From contig CATWBO010000005.1 of NCBI GenBank assembly GCA_958349055.1, forward strand, positions 11,871 to 75,870: a stretch of DNA of 64,000 nucleotides, written 5' to 3'. Shown piece by piece: positions 24,233 through 33,229 of the stretch; position 1 is the stretch's first letter; every line of letters starts with the position of its first letter. The notes beneath the pieces were generated by a model. That model worked only from the letters and a program-made list of their open reading frames with translations, had not been told where the DNA came from and ran no database searches. Origin of the DNA: an uncultured bacterium. Lineage in GTDB: Bacteria > Actinomycetota > Coriobacteriia > Coriobacteriales > Coriobacteriaceae. The translations under genes were made by a program, and so were the position numbers.

Positions 24233-25141
24233 ATGATCAAACTTGTGCTGACCGATATGGACGATACGCTGATTCCTGCTGGACACGATGGCGCCAGCGA
24301 CTGCGCCATCGAGGGCATTCATGCCATGCAGGCGGCGGGCCTGCATTTTGGCCCGGTTTCGGGTCGCCAGCCGTCCGCGATGAGCTGGATGTTCCGCAAT
24401 CGCTCCGAGTGCTTCTCGACCGGTGCGTTTTGCAACGGCCAGGTGATGTTTGTCGATGGCGAGGCGGTTGCCTCGCGCGCAACTGATAACGATGCCCTTA
24501 TGCGCCTGGCCGACTACCTGGAGCAAGAGACCGACGATACCTATTTGAAGGTCTACCGTCTGGGTGATGACTTTTGGGACAACGACGCCTATTGCGTGAC
24601 AAGCGATCCCGAGCGTGTGCGTCGCGCCATGGAGTCAGGCGGCAACGCGTGGCTCAAGGGCGAAGAGGCTCCCTGTCGCCCTGTCGTTGACGATGCCCCG
24701 GTATACAAGGCGAATATCTGGAGTGCCCGTTCGCGCGAGGAGCTCGCCGAGCTGCGCGAGCGTGTTGCCGCCGAGGTGCCGGAGCTCTCGCTCGTGTTTC
24801 CCAACAACCGCGTGCGCCTGTTCGACGTTCTTCCGACCGGCTGGGACAAGGGCTGTGCTGCGCTGGAGCTGGCGCGCGCTTTGGGCCTGACGCCCGACGA
24901 GGTGGCCGTATTCGGCGATTCCGATAACGATTTGCCCATGATCGATGCCGTTCCCAATTCCGTTGCAGTCGCCAATGCCAACGAGGCCGTCGCGGCTGCC
25001 GCGCGCTGGCATATCGGCGCTGCGGCAGATGATGCGGTTGCCGGGGCTCTGCATCAGATTGCCGCCTGCGCCGCGACGGGGGAGATGCCGTCGTTTATGC
25101 GTCAGATGGACGCGACGGGTTTCGACGTCACGAACGTCTAG
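24233..25141 (+). CDS. HAD-superfamily Cof-type phosphatase
   Basis: The protein has 302 residues. HAD motif I is LTDMDDTL near residue 5, motif II includes GPVSGRQPSAM, and motifs III/IV are the late DKGCAALELARAL and VAVFGDSDNDLPM, diagnostic of Cof-type (class IIB cap) phosphatases. These are cytosolic Mg-dependent enzymes acting on sugar phosphates, FMN or PLP. Given its place beside the thiamine operon, a cofactor phosphate is possible but unproven. The LysR gene begins 10 bp downstream, so the two may be co-transcribed. Confidence 0.88.
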   Translation: MIKLVLTDMDDTLIPAGHDGASDCAIEGIHAMQAAGLHFGPVSGRQPSAMSWMFRNRSECFSTGAFCNGQVMFVDGEAVASRATDNDALMRLADYLEQETDDTYLKVYRLGDDFWDNDAYCVTSDPERVRRAMESGGNAWLKGEEAPCRPVVDDAPVYKANIWSARSREELAELRERVAAEVPELSLVFPNNRVRLFDVLPTGWDKGCAALELARALGLTPDEVAVFGDSDNDLPMIDAVPNSVAVANANEAVAAAARWHIGAAADDAVAGALHQIAACAATGEMPSFMRQMDATGFDVTNV

Positions 25142-25151
25142 GGAGAAAGCC

Positions 25152-26048
25152 ATGAAGCTCCAGCAGCTCAGATATGTCGTCAAAGTTGCCGAATGCGGCA
25201 GCATCACCGAGGCCTCGCGCCGGCTCTTTGTGTCGCAGCCTTCGATTACCGCGTCAATTCGCGATCTCGAAAACGAGATGGGTGTACACATCTTTGAGCG
25301 CACCAACAAGGGCGTCATTGTGTCCGAGGAAGGCGAGACCTTCTTGGGCTACGCGCGCCAGGTGCTCGACCAGGCCGACCTGCTCGAGGGCAAGTACAAG
25401 GGCACATCCGAGCAGGTGCCGCACTTTAGCGTGAGCTGCCAGCATTATTCCTTTGCCGTTAACGCGTTTGTTGACGTGATCCGCGAGTTCGATGCCGCGC
25501 GTTACGACTTTACCCTGCGCGAGGAGCAGACTCACGAGATTATCGAGGATGTCGCGCATATGAAAAGCGAACTAGGCATCCTGTACTTATCCGAGCATAA
25601 CCGCGAGGTTATCGAGCGCATGCTTGCCGCCAACGAGCTCGTATTCGAGGGGCTCTTCTGCGCCACGCCGCATGTCTTCGTGTGCGCAGACCATCCACTG
25701 GCGGACCATGCCAGCGTGACGCTCGAAGATCTCGAGGACTACCCGTTCCTGTCCTATGAGCAGGGCAGCTATAACTCGTTTTACTATTCCGAGGAACTGA
25801 CCTCGACCTTTGAGCGTCGCAAGAATATCCGCGTGCGTGACCGTGCGACGTTGTTCAACCTAGCTATGGGCCTTAACGGTTACACGGTGTGTTCGGGCGT
25901 GATCAGCCATGAGCTCAACGGGCCGGGTATTATCTCGATTCCGCTCGATGTGGACGAATACATGGAGATCGGCATTATCACGCGCAAAAATACGACGCTC
26001 ACGCGCTATGGGCAGGCCTATATCGACGCGATTCGTCAGCACATCTAG
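25152..26048 (+). CDS. LysR family transcriptional regulator
   Basis: This 298-residue protein starts after AGGGAGAAAG. The N-terminal winged helix-turn-helix reads MKLQQLRYVVKVAECGSITE, then ASRRLFVSQPSITASIRDLE, ending FERTNKGVIVSEEGE. The effector-binding domain follows. Upstream it abuts the HAD gene. Downstream lie a perfect 9-bp inverted repeat and a MetE-like methyltransferase gene, its most likely target. The inducer is unknown; a homocysteine- or methionine-related signal would fit the target. Confidence 0.88.
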   Translation: MKLQQLRYVVKVAECGSITEASRRLFVSQPSITASIRDLENEMGVHIFERTNKGVIVSEEGETFLGYARQVLDQADLLEGKYKGTSEQVPHFSVSCQHYSFAVNAFVDVIREFDAARYDFTLREEQTHEIIEDVAHMKSELGILYLSEHNREVIERMLAANELVFEGLFCATPHVFVCADHPLADHASVTLEDLEDYPFLSYEQGSYNSFYYSEELTSTFERRKNIRVRDRATLFNLAMGLNGYTVCSGVISHELNGPGIISIPLDVDEYMEIGIITRKNTTLTRYGQAYIDAIRQHI

Positions 26049-26092
26049 ATTGCTGCGTTCTGCACGGGTCAAATCTCTTTGCGGCAGTCTCA

Positions 26093-26119
26093 TTTGATAT
26101 AGGAAGCATCTATATCAAA
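26093..26119. promoter_or_regulatory. LysR-type operator TTTGATATA-N9-TATATCAAA
   Basis: Perfect 9-bp inverted arms, centred on an interrupted T-N11-A-like core, sit 85 bp before the ATG of the MetE-like gene and 45 bp after the LysR gene. Position and symmetry fit a LysR binding site, or a second site for another AT-rich-box regulator. Confidence 0.6.
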
Positions 26120-26203
26120 CTGTTATAAACGTATATTTTACGATAGCCATATGAGCGCTCATACTCTGTCCCAGTAAAGCAACCAATGCAAAGGGAGATA
26201 TCT

Positions 26204-27337
26204 ATGAGCACCTTGATTCAACCGAACGCGCCGTTTCGCGCCGATATCGTCGGCAGCTTTCTGCGCCCGCAGACCGTAAAGGACGCCCGTGCCGCCCATG
26301 CCGCGGGTACGCTCGACGACGCCGGCCTTAAGGCCGTCGAGGACGAGGCCATTCGCGACTTGGTGGCCAAGCAGAAGGCTGCCGGCCTGCAGGTGATCAC
26401 GGACGGCGAATTCCGCCGCAGCTACTGGCACCTCGACTTTATGTGGGGTCTCAACGGCATCGAGCGCCGCACCTCGCGCACCGGCTATATGTTCCACGAC
26501 GAGGAGACTACGGCCGATACCGCTGTGGTGACCGGTCCCATCAGCGGCGAGAACCATCCGTTCGTTGCACACTTTAAGTTTGTCAAAGCCCTCGAGGGCG
26601 AGGGCCAGGTCGCGCGCCAGACCATTCCGGCGCCAATCCAGACGTTCTCCGAGGTTACGCTCGATCGTTGCGATGGTCAGCAGGAGAGTCTGCACGCCGT
26701 CTACAAGACCGACGAAGAGCTCGTCGATGCCATTGCCGCAGCATACCGCACCGTGATTGCTGACCTGTATGCCGCGGGCTGCCGCAACATCCAGTTTGAT
26801 GACTGCACCTGGGGTATCTACTGCGATACCGACTTTGTCGCCAAGACCGGCATGAGTCCGGTCGACCTGCAAAAGGTGAGCGAGCTGGGCGTGGCACTCA
26901 ACAATGCGGCTATCGAGGGTAAGCCCGACGATCTGGTTATCAACACACACGTGTGCCGTGGTAACTACCACTCTACCTATGCTTTCGAGGGCGGCTACGA
27001 CCCCATCGCGCCGTACCTGTTTGCGCATGAGGACGTTGACGCGTTCTATCTGGAGTTCGATACGCCGCGCGCCGGCGGTTTTGAGCCGCTCAAGTATGTT
27101 GCCCCCGGTAAGAAGGTCGTGCTGGGCCTGGTGACCACCAAGGCGGCCGAGCTCGAGAACGAGGATGTTATCGTCGGGCGCATCCGCGAAGCCGCAAAGT
27201 ACGTGCCGCTCGAGAACCTGTACCTGTCGCCCCAGTGTGGCTTTGCCAGCTGCGAGATTGGCAACAAGCTGACCGAGGACGAGCAGTGGGCAAAGATCGC
27301 GCTGGTCAAGCGCATTGCCGAGCGCGTTTGGAAATAG
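26204..27337 (+). CDS. MetE-like cobalamin-independent methionine synthase family protein (YxjG/YxjH type)
   Basis: The 377-residue protein, same length as B. subtilis YxjG/YxjH, corresponds to the catalytic C-terminal barrel of MetE. Zinc ligands can be read: HVC (the HxC motif) near residue 248, Glu in FYLEFDTPR, and Cys in LSPQCGF. The N-terminal MetE half is absent, so methyl donor use must differ from full MetE; such short forms are thought to transfer methyl groups to homocysteine from other donors. The start follows AAGGGAG. It is probably controlled by the LysR gene upstream. Confidence 0.85.
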   Translation: MSTLIQPNAPFRADIVGSFLRPQTVKDARAAHAAGTLDDAGLKAVEDEAIRDLVAKQKAAGLQVITDGEFRRSYWHLDFMWGLNGIERRTSRTGYMFHDEETTADTAVVTGPISGENHPFVAHFKFVKALEGEGQVARQTIPAPIQTFSEVTLDRCDGQQESLHAVYKTDEELVDAIAAAYRTVIADLYAAGCRNIQFDDCTWGIYCDTDFVAKTGMSPVDLQKVSELGVALNNAAIEGKPDDLVINTHVCRGNYHSTYAFEGGYDPIAPYLFAHEDVDAFYLEFDTPRAGGFEPLKYVAPGKKVVLGLVTTKAAELENEDVIVGRIREAAKYVPLENLYLSPQCGFASCEIGNKLTEDEQWAKIALVKRIAERVWK

Positions 27338-27459
27338 CGCTAGCGTTTGCAGGTGGCGGCGCGTGCGAGACGTGGCGTATCGCGTACAATGGTTCGGATC
27401 GTATCGTTCGGGCAGGTTATCCGATATGCCTGATCGCCCTTCCATTCGAAAGGACTTCC

Positions 27460-28794
27460 ATGTCCCAGTCTTCGACGCCCGCCGTCACCGATGCCATCTA
27501 CGATGCATCGTCGCTCGGCCGCCCGCGCATGTTTGTGTTGGGTTTGCAACACATGTTTGCGATGTTCGGAGCCACGGTGCTCGTGCCCGTGCTCACCGGC
27601 CTTTCCGTTTCGGCGACGCTTCTGTTCGCCGGCATCGGCACGCTGCTGTTTCATTTTCTATCGCGCGGTAAGGTGCCCGCGTTCCTGGGCTCCTCGTTTG
27701 CCTTTATCGCGGGTTATGCCGCCATTGCGCCCAACGGCGAGGCCGAGCTTTTGCCCTACGCTTGCCTGGGCGTAGCTTGTGCCGGCCTGCTCTATCCGGT
27801 GCTTGCGGCCCTGTTCCGCGCCTTTGGCGCCAAGCGTGTCATGCGTTTCTTCCCGCCGGTGGTGACTGGCCCCATCGTCATTTCCATTGGCTTGATCCTG
27901 GCAAGCTCTGCCATTGCTAACTGCCAGACCAACTGGTTTGTTGCTGTTATTGCCGTTGCCGTGATCATCATCTGCAACATTTGGGGCCGCGGCATGGTCA
28001 AGATCGTGCCGATTCTGCTGGGCGTTGTGGTGAGCTATGCCGTTGCGGCGGTGCTGGGCGAGGTTGATTTTTCGGGGGTTGCCGCCGCGCCGTGGGTCGG
28101 TCTACCTGTCGTGTGGGACAACACCGTGTTCGCGCTCTTTGGACCGCAGTTCGATAGCAGTCTTGCCACGACGGCCATTATCACCATCATGCCACTGGCC
28201 TTTGCGACCATGATTGAGCACATTGGCGATATTTCCGCCATTGGCTCTACCTGCGAACGCAATTACATTGCCGATCCCGGTCTGCACCGTACCCTGCTCG
28301 GCGATGGCCTGGCGACTATCTTGGCATCGCTCTTTGGCGCCCCTGCCAATACGACGTATGGCGAGAACACCGGTGTGCTTGCCCTGACGCGCGTGTTCGA
28401 CCCGCGCGTGATTCGCATTGCCGCCTGCTGTGCCATTGTGCTTTCGTTCTGCCCCAAGTTTGCCGCTGTGATCGCTGCTATGCCGGCATGCGTTATCGGT
28501 GGCGTGTCGCTTGTGCTCTACGGCATGATCAGTGCCGTGGGCGTTCGCAACCTTATCGAGAACCAGGTTGATTTCCAGAACAACCGCAACGTGCTGGTGG
28601 CGGCTCTGGTGCTCGTGCTTTCGCTCGGCATTGCCTACAGTACCACCGGTGCCATCGTGCTGGAGCTGGGCGGCGTGACCATTTCGCTTTCCGGCCTTGC
28701 CGTGGGCTCACTGGTGGGCATTGTGCTCAACGCCATCCTGCCCGGTAACGACTTTGAGTTCGATACTTCCGAGCTTGAGGAGACTGCTGAATAG
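27460..28794 (+). CDS. uraA: NCS2 uracil-xanthine permease (UraA/PyrP type)
   Basis: This 444-residue membrane protein starts after GAAAGGAC. It has the NCS2 pattern: LGLQHMFAMFGATVLVPVLT near residue 27, about 14 hydrophobic segments, the substrate-site helix MPLAFATMIEHIGDISAIG with the conserved Glu, and FGAPANTTYGENTGVLALTR. The NTTYGENxG signature is typical of uracil permeases. It imports uracil or a related base with protons. The upstream 120 bp show no clear PyrR site. A terminator follows, shared with the convergent esterase gene. Confidence 0.9.
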   Translation: MSQSSTPAVTDAIYDASSLGRPRMFVLGLQHMFAMFGATVLVPVLTGLSVSATLLFAGIGTLLFHFLSRGKVPAFLGSSFAFIAGYAAIAPNGEAELLPYACLGVACAGLLYPVLAALFRAFGAKRVMRFFPPVVTGPIVISIGLILASSAIANCQTNWFVAVIAVAVIIICNIWGRGMVKIVPILLGVVVSYAVAAVLGEVDFSGVAAAPWVGLPVVWDNTVFALFGPQFDSSLATTAIITIMPLAFATMIEHIGDISAIGSTCERNYIADPGLHRTLLGDGLATILASLFGAPANTTYGENTGVLALTRVFDPRVIRIAACCAIVLSFCPKFAAVIAAMPACVIGGVSLVLYGMISAVGVRNLIENQVDFQNNRNVLVAALVLVLSLGIAYSTTGAIVLELGGVTISLSGLAVGSLVGIVLNAILPGNDFEFDTSELEETAE

Positions 28795-28811
28795 TAGCTG
28801 CGTTCAGCCAA

Positions 28812-28859
28812 ATTAAAAATGGCGTCCATGCGTATGTACGCGTGGACGCCATTTTTAAT
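28812..28859 (+). terminator. Bidirectional intrinsic terminator
   Basis: A hairpin with arms ATTAAAAATGGCGTCCA and TGGACGCCATTTTTAAT lies between the convergent permease and esterase genes. Its 3' arm includes the esterase stop codon (28855-28857). Confidence 0.9.
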
Positions 28860-29520
28860 GCGTCAGTATCCAGTGGATGCTGCGGGCCATGCGCAAGTCG
28901 GTTTGGGCAAAGTGATTGCCGGGGTTGAGCTCCATCGTTGTTGGAATGCCGCGCTCGATGAGCAACGCTTCCGTCGCGCGCGTGTCGTCGAGCACATGCC
29001 GCATCATGCGGTTGGGCGTCTTGGTCTCTTTTTTGCCGAGCGACAGATAGACGGCTTGCGGGCTGCCGGCAAAAGGGGCCGTGCTGGCACGGTCGACAAA
29101 GTCGGGAAACCATAGCGACCCCGATGCGCTCGCGGCGCGGTCAAAGGCGTCGGTTTGCCAGAGGGACCAGAGTGCGAAGAGGCCCGCGAGCGAGTAACCG
29201 GCAATGCCGCGCCAGGTGGGCGGCTGAGGAAGCGACGACTCGACCTGGGGGATTATCTGATTCAGTAGCTCATCAAGAAAATCGGCAGCTTGGCCGCCGA
29301 AAGGCTCGGCATCGCGTACGGTCCCGTCGCATGCCCAGGGGCTCAGCTCGCGATTCCAATCGAGCCCGCCAATGGTGACGAGGGTGAATGGCGGACAGTC
29401 GAGCTCTCGGCAACACTCATAAACCTCGCTGCCGTCGCCCACGACCACAGGAAGGTAGATGACAGGCGCGCTTTCCGTATGATTCGAATAAACGGTTATC
29501 TGCTTTTGATGCGCTTCCAT
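28855..29520 (-). CDS. Alpha/beta-hydrolase esterase (Fes/IroE/EsteraseD-like)
   Basis: The 221-residue protein has the nucleophile elbow GYSLAG near residue 110. It is preceded by a CPPFTLVTIGGLDWNRELSPW segment (shared by siderophore-esterase-like proteins), and ELNPGNHF at the end supplies the catalytic histidine. No signal peptide is seen, so it should be cytosolic. The family cleaves esters such as enterobactin or other acyl substrates; no siderophore genes lie nearby, so the substrate is open. Its stop codon lies inside the shared terminator. Confidence 0.78.
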   Translation of the reverse strand: MEAHQKQITVYSNHTESAPVIYLPVVVGDGSEVYECCRELDCPPFTLVTIGGLDWNRELSPWACDGTVRDAEPFGGQAADFLDELLNQIIPQVESSLPQPPTWRGIAGYSLAGLFALWSLWQTDAFDRAASASGSLWFPDFVDRASTAPFAGSPQAVYLSLGKKETKTPNRMMRHVLDDTRATEALLIERGIPTTMELNPGNHFAQTDLRMARSIHWILTH

Positions 29521-29632
29521 GACGGGCTTCTCTCAGTGTTGTGATATCGGCAGCCTCAATTGTCGCACGCCAGCGTATGCCGGTTGGACAGCATCAAGAA
29601 CATTCGCGTGCGCCGCGCGGGCGCAAATGAAA

Positions 29633-29668
29633 AACGCCACCGCCGGAGGGGAGCTTGGCGGTGGCGTT
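29633..29668 (-). terminator. Intrinsic terminator of the surface-protein gene
   Basis: On the minus strand, AACGCCACCGCC and GGCGGTGGCGTT arms with a 12-nt loop run into TTTTCATTTG, about 65 bp after the surface-protein stop codon. Confidence 0.85.
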
Positions 29669-29732
29669 GCTAAACGGTGTGCAGGCTAGCACTTCTGTGG
29701 GTGCCGTCCCGTGCGTTAAAGGTCAAAGCTGT

Positions 29733-31535
29733 CTATGAGCGCTTGCGGCTCACCATGGTGCCTGCGGCGATAGCGGCTGTTCCCGCAAGGACGGTTGCCA
29801 CGATGACCGCACCCGAGGTGTCGCCGGTTGCCGCGAGCACGCCGGTAGTCTTGGCTTTCGTGGTTGAAGCCGCAACGGCCTTGGTCGGCTTTGAGCCCTC
29901 AGGCTTGGGGTTCTGCTTGGACTCCGCGGGCTTGCTTTCTGCGGGCTTGGTCTCGTCGGGCTTGGGGTCTTCCGGCTTGGCTACCTCGGGAGGTGCGGTG
30001 GTCGTGCTTTTGGCGACTGCTTTGATATAGAGGGAGTCGACCGTGGCGTCGCCCGTGCCGATGGCTTGGCCTGCCTCGTAGATGCCGTCACGGAGCTTGC
30101 GATAGTCAATGACCTTGCCGCCTTCGGGCGTCTGGATGGCGGCGTTCTCAATCTTGATGGTGCCGATTGTCTTGCCGTCAGCGCTCATGGCACGGGCAAA
30201 GATTGCCGCTGTATCTCCTTCGGCCGTTACCTTGCTGCGGATGATCGAGATGACTGCGGGTGTGACGCCCTCGCTGGTCTGGGCGATGATGCCGATGTTC
30301 TCGCCTTGGGGTACGCGCCTCGTCTCGCCATCTTGGTTTTCGCTGTAGGGGATGGGGCCGTCGCCGTTCTCGACATAGCGGGCTATGGCCTTGACAACGG
30401 AGTCGCTGATGTAGATGTGGCCGCCCTTCTCGTTGGGTCGATCGTTTCTGGTGGAGAATGCAGCCGAAACCTCGCCTTCCGCAAACGCGTCCACGGTGGA
30501 GCCGTTCTTGACGACGATGTCGTCCTGGTAGGTGAAGAGGGCGTTGGCGCCACCGTATCTGCCTTTACTTGCACGGACCGTCACGTTTGCATGATCGAGG
30601 GTGATGCCCTTGTGGGCATAGACGCCATATTCAACACCGTTTACGTTGAGGGAGGCGTTTGTGGCTGCGAGGCTGCCCTTGGCCTCGACGGCAGCGTCTT
30701 TCTCGGAGCTTGCCTTGACCTGGCTGCCGTCCGAGATGTTGATATTGCCGCCGCTCCAAAGGGCCTCACCATCGGCTGAGCTTGCCTCGACCGTCCCGCC
30801 ACCCTTGATGGTGAGGTTCTTGTCGGTTCCAATACCCTTGTCCTTGGTAGCCCTGGCGGTGACGGCTCCGCTGTCGTCAATCGTGATATTGCCGTTTGCC
30901 CTGATGCCATCCGATGCACCCGTGGCGTTGACGTTGCCCGAACCTTTGATAGCGAGATCACCCCCGGCATTGATGGCATCAAACCCAGTGCTCGTGGCGT
31001 TGACGGATCCGGCTCCGTCGATGTTGATATTACCCGTGGAGAGGATAGCGTCCTCAGTAGATGTCACGCTGAGCGTGCCGCCCTCGTCGCCTTGGATATT
31101 GAGCTCGGCATTCTCGTTAGTGCCATGAGAAACGTTGATGCTTTCGATCCATTCGGCAGTGACGATGTTGGTTCCCGAGTAATTCACGTTGAGCTTGCCT
31201 GCGGCCTGGATCTCGCCGCCGTTATAGTTGTTGAGCTTCAAGTCGTCGGCGCCGTCCCACGACCAGGTACCGGCTTCGTCGCTCGCCGCGGTGTTGTACT
31301 TGTTGCCGCCGACCTTGACCCATTCCGCTGCGAGCGAGACGCTCGGCATGAGCAGCGAGCTTACCGTGAGCGCGCATACGGCTCCCACGACGATGCGGCG
31401 CGTCACGCGGCGCCAGCTGCCGTGCGCGAGTCCTATGCGACGGCGAACGTCGGGTTCGGCAACATGGGTTCCGGCGGTAGTGTCATTGCGTTTGGGGGTC
31501 GTGAACAAGGCTGCCACGGTTGCTCCCGTTCTCAT
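29733..31535 (-). CDS. Cell-wall-anchored surface protein with beta-helix-like repeats (sortase substrate)
   Basis: About 600 residues. A signal peptide lies at the N-terminus (RRVTRRIVVGAVCALTVSSL then LLMPSVSLAAEW). The central part is a long run of imperfect repeats with DGAGSVNATSTGFDAINAGG-like strands (Gly-Asn-Ile, Val-Asn-Ala), typical of right-handed beta-helix or carbohydrate-binding surface proteins. A Pro/Lys/Glu spacer follows, then the sortase-like motif LAATGD, a hydrophobic helix and RKRS. It should be attached to the peptidoglycan outside the cell. The start is uncertain: no ribosome binding site is strong, and the frame extends to 31631. Function likely adhesion. Confidence 0.75.
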   Translation of the reverse strand: MRTGATVAALFTTPKRNDTTAGTHVAEPDVRRRIGLAHGSWRRVTRRIVVGAVCALTVSSLLMPSVSLAAEWVKVGGNKYNTAASDEAGTWSWDGADDLKLNNYNGGEIQAAGKLNVNYSGTNIVTAEWIESINVSHGTNENAELNIQGDEGGTLSVTSTEDAILSTGNINIDGAGSVNATSTGFDAINAGGDLAIKGSGNVNATGASDGIRANGNITIDDSGAVTARATKDKGIGTDKNLTIKGGGTVEASSADGEALWSGGNINISDGSQVKASSEKDAAVEAKGSLAATNASLNVNGVEYGVYAHKGITLDHANVTVRASKGRYGGANALFTYQDDIVVKNGSTVDAFAEGEVSAAFSTRNDRPNEKGGHIYISDSVVKAIARYVENGDGPIPYSENQDGETRRVPQGENIGIIAQTSEGVTPAVISIIRSKVTAEGDTAAIFARAMSADGKTIGTIKIENAAIQTPEGGKVIDYRKLRDGIYEAGQAIGTGDATVDSLYIKAVAKSTTTAPPEVAKPEDPKPDETKPAESKPAESKQNPKPEGSKPTKAVAASTTKAKTTGVLAATGDTSGAVIVATVLAGTAAIAAGTMVSRKRS

Positions 31536-31654
31536 AGGGCCTATACGACTAGATTCAGCGTATCTGCTGGATGTTGCCGGCGGTAGTGCCGTTTGGAGGG
31601 CAAAATGGCCAAAACTCGGGAAGCAATCCATCGTGCGCCTATGCGTTGCCTGGC

Positions 31655-31702
31655 TTTAAAAGAAAAGCGCGGAGCCGCTTGGTGCGACTCTGCGCCTTAT
31701 GG
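31655..31702 (-). terminator. Intrinsic terminator of the purine permease gene
   Basis: On the minus strand, GGCGCAGAGTCGC and GCGGCTCCGCGC form a mismatched GC stem with an ACCAA loop, followed by TTTTCTTTTAAA. It lies 24 bp downstream of the permease stop codon. Confidence 0.7.
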
Positions 31703-31725
31703 TTTTGCTTTGGCAGGTTGTGCCG

Positions 31726-33036
31726 TTACGCCACAAAGAAGTAGACGAGGAAGGCGAGGGCTGCAATCCACATGAGCGGCTTGATCTTCGAGGCCTCGCC
31801 CTTAAAGAGCGCGACGACCACGTAGGCGATAAAGCCCAGGCCGATGCCGGCGGAGATGGAGTAGGTGAAGGGCACGCCGGCGACGATCATGAACGCCGGG
31901 AAGCCCTGCGAGACATCGGACCAGTCGATCTCGGAGGCCTCGCTCATCATGAGGTAGCCGACGTAGACCAGGGCACCGCAGGTGGCGGCGCTGGAAACGA
32001 TGGAGACGACAGGGGAGAAGAACGCGGCGAGGATGAACAGCACGCCGGTGGTGACGGAGGTGAGGCCCGTGCGGCCACCGTCGGCGGCGCCGGAAGTGGA
32101 CTCGACGAAGGTGGTGATGGAGGAGACGCCCATGAAACCGCCCACAGCGGCGGCGGCGGAGTCGACGATCAGGATCTCCTTGATATTCTCGACGTTGCCG
32201 TCGTCGGTGAGGAACTCGCCCTGCTTGGCCACGGCCATCGCGGTGCCCATGGTGTCGAAGAAGTCACTCATGAGCAGCGAGAACGAGATGACGAGGAGCG
32301 CGGGGTCGGTAAGGACCTTGACGATGGCGGGCACGCCGCCGGCGTCGGCGATGGGGCCACCGATGCTCGAGAAGTCGAGCGGGGCGATGATACCGGTCGG
32401 AGCCTGGGTCACACCTAGGGGGATACCGGCGATGACGGCGACGACGATGCCGATGAGCAGCGAGCCGGGGACGTTGCGGCAGGCGAGGGCGACTGTCACC
32501 AGGATGGAGATGATGCCGACGATGAATGTGGGGGAGGTGATGTCGCCCAGACCGACGAGTGTACCGGCGCCGGCGGTGATAATGCCGGCATCGCACAGGC
32601 CAATCATGGCGATGAACAGGCCCAGACCCACCGAGATGGCGTGACGCAGGACAACCGGGATGGCGTCCATGATGGCCTCGCGCAGGCCACAAAGCACGAG
32701 CAGCAAGATGACGACGCCCTCAAGGAAGATGACGCTCATGGCCACGTGCCAGTCACCGCCGCAGACGGTGGTGGTGATTCCAGCGATCATCGCGTTGACG
32801 CCTAAGCCCGACGCACAGGCGAGCGGGCGGTTGGCGAAGATACCCATGCAGATGGTCATGATGCCGGCGCCCAGGCAGGTGGCGCAGGCGAGCGCTCCCG
32901 CATCGATGCCAGCGCCCGAGAGCACAGCGGGGTTGACGGCGATGATGTAGGCCATCGCCAGGAATGTTGTCAGTCCAGCGCGAAGTTCGGTCCCGATTGT
33001 GGACTTGCGCTCACTGACGTGAAATAGTTCGTCCAT
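31726..33036 (-). CDS. NCS2 adenine/guanine/hypoxanthine permease (AzgA/PbuG type)
   Basis: The 436-residue protein starts at ATG 33036 after AAAGGGTATGC. It opens with STIGTELRAGLTTFLAMAYI and IAVNPAVLS, the AzgA/GhxP signature, and keeps GLGVNAMIA and SFSLLMSDFFDTMGTAMAVA (substrate-binding helix with the Asp). About 14 membrane spans. It imports purine bases with protons. The 190-bp region upstream is shared with the divergent deformylase-like gene and contains the hairpin TCGGCCTAAACTCGGGGCCGA; no purine riboswitch pattern is evident. Confidence 0.9.
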   Translation of the reverse strand: MDELFHVSERKSTIGTELRAGLTTFLAMAYIIAVNPAVLSGAGIDAGALACATCLGAGIMTICMGIFANRPLACASGLGVNAMIAGITTTVCGGDWHVAMSVIFLEGVVILLLVLCGLREAIMDAIPVVLRHAISVGLGLFIAMIGLCDAGIITAGAGTLVGLGDITSPTFIVGIISILVTVALACRNVPGSLLIGIVVAVIAGIPLGVTQAPTGIIAPLDFSSIGGPIADAGGVPAIVKVLTDPALLVISFSLLMSDFFDTMGTAMAVAKQGEFLTDDGNVENIKEILIVDSAAAAVGGFMGVSSITTFVESTSGAADGGRTGLTSVTTGVLFILAAFFSPVVSIVSSAATCGALVYVGYLMMSEASEIDWSDVSQGFPAFMIVAGVPFTYSISAGIGLGFIAYVVVALFKGEASKIKPLMWIAALAFLVYFFVA

Positions 33037-33229
33037 GCATACCCTTTCCTTGTTCGGCCCCGAGTTTAGGCCGATTGACACGAACTATCCCACTATAGCC
33101 CCTTTGCGAAGCTGTTGTTCCTCGCATGTTGATGTTCGGCGCTTTGTAGCAGACGGACGGTATTTTTCGCATGAAAATGTGTGGGTACCGTATACTTAAG
33201 CAGTTACAACGACCCCTATGGAGGAACGT

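Noticed and set aside
31726..33217. Purine riboswitch before the purine permease gene
   Set aside because: The conserved purine-aptamer loops could not be found in the 190-bp upstream region; only a simple hairpin is visible.
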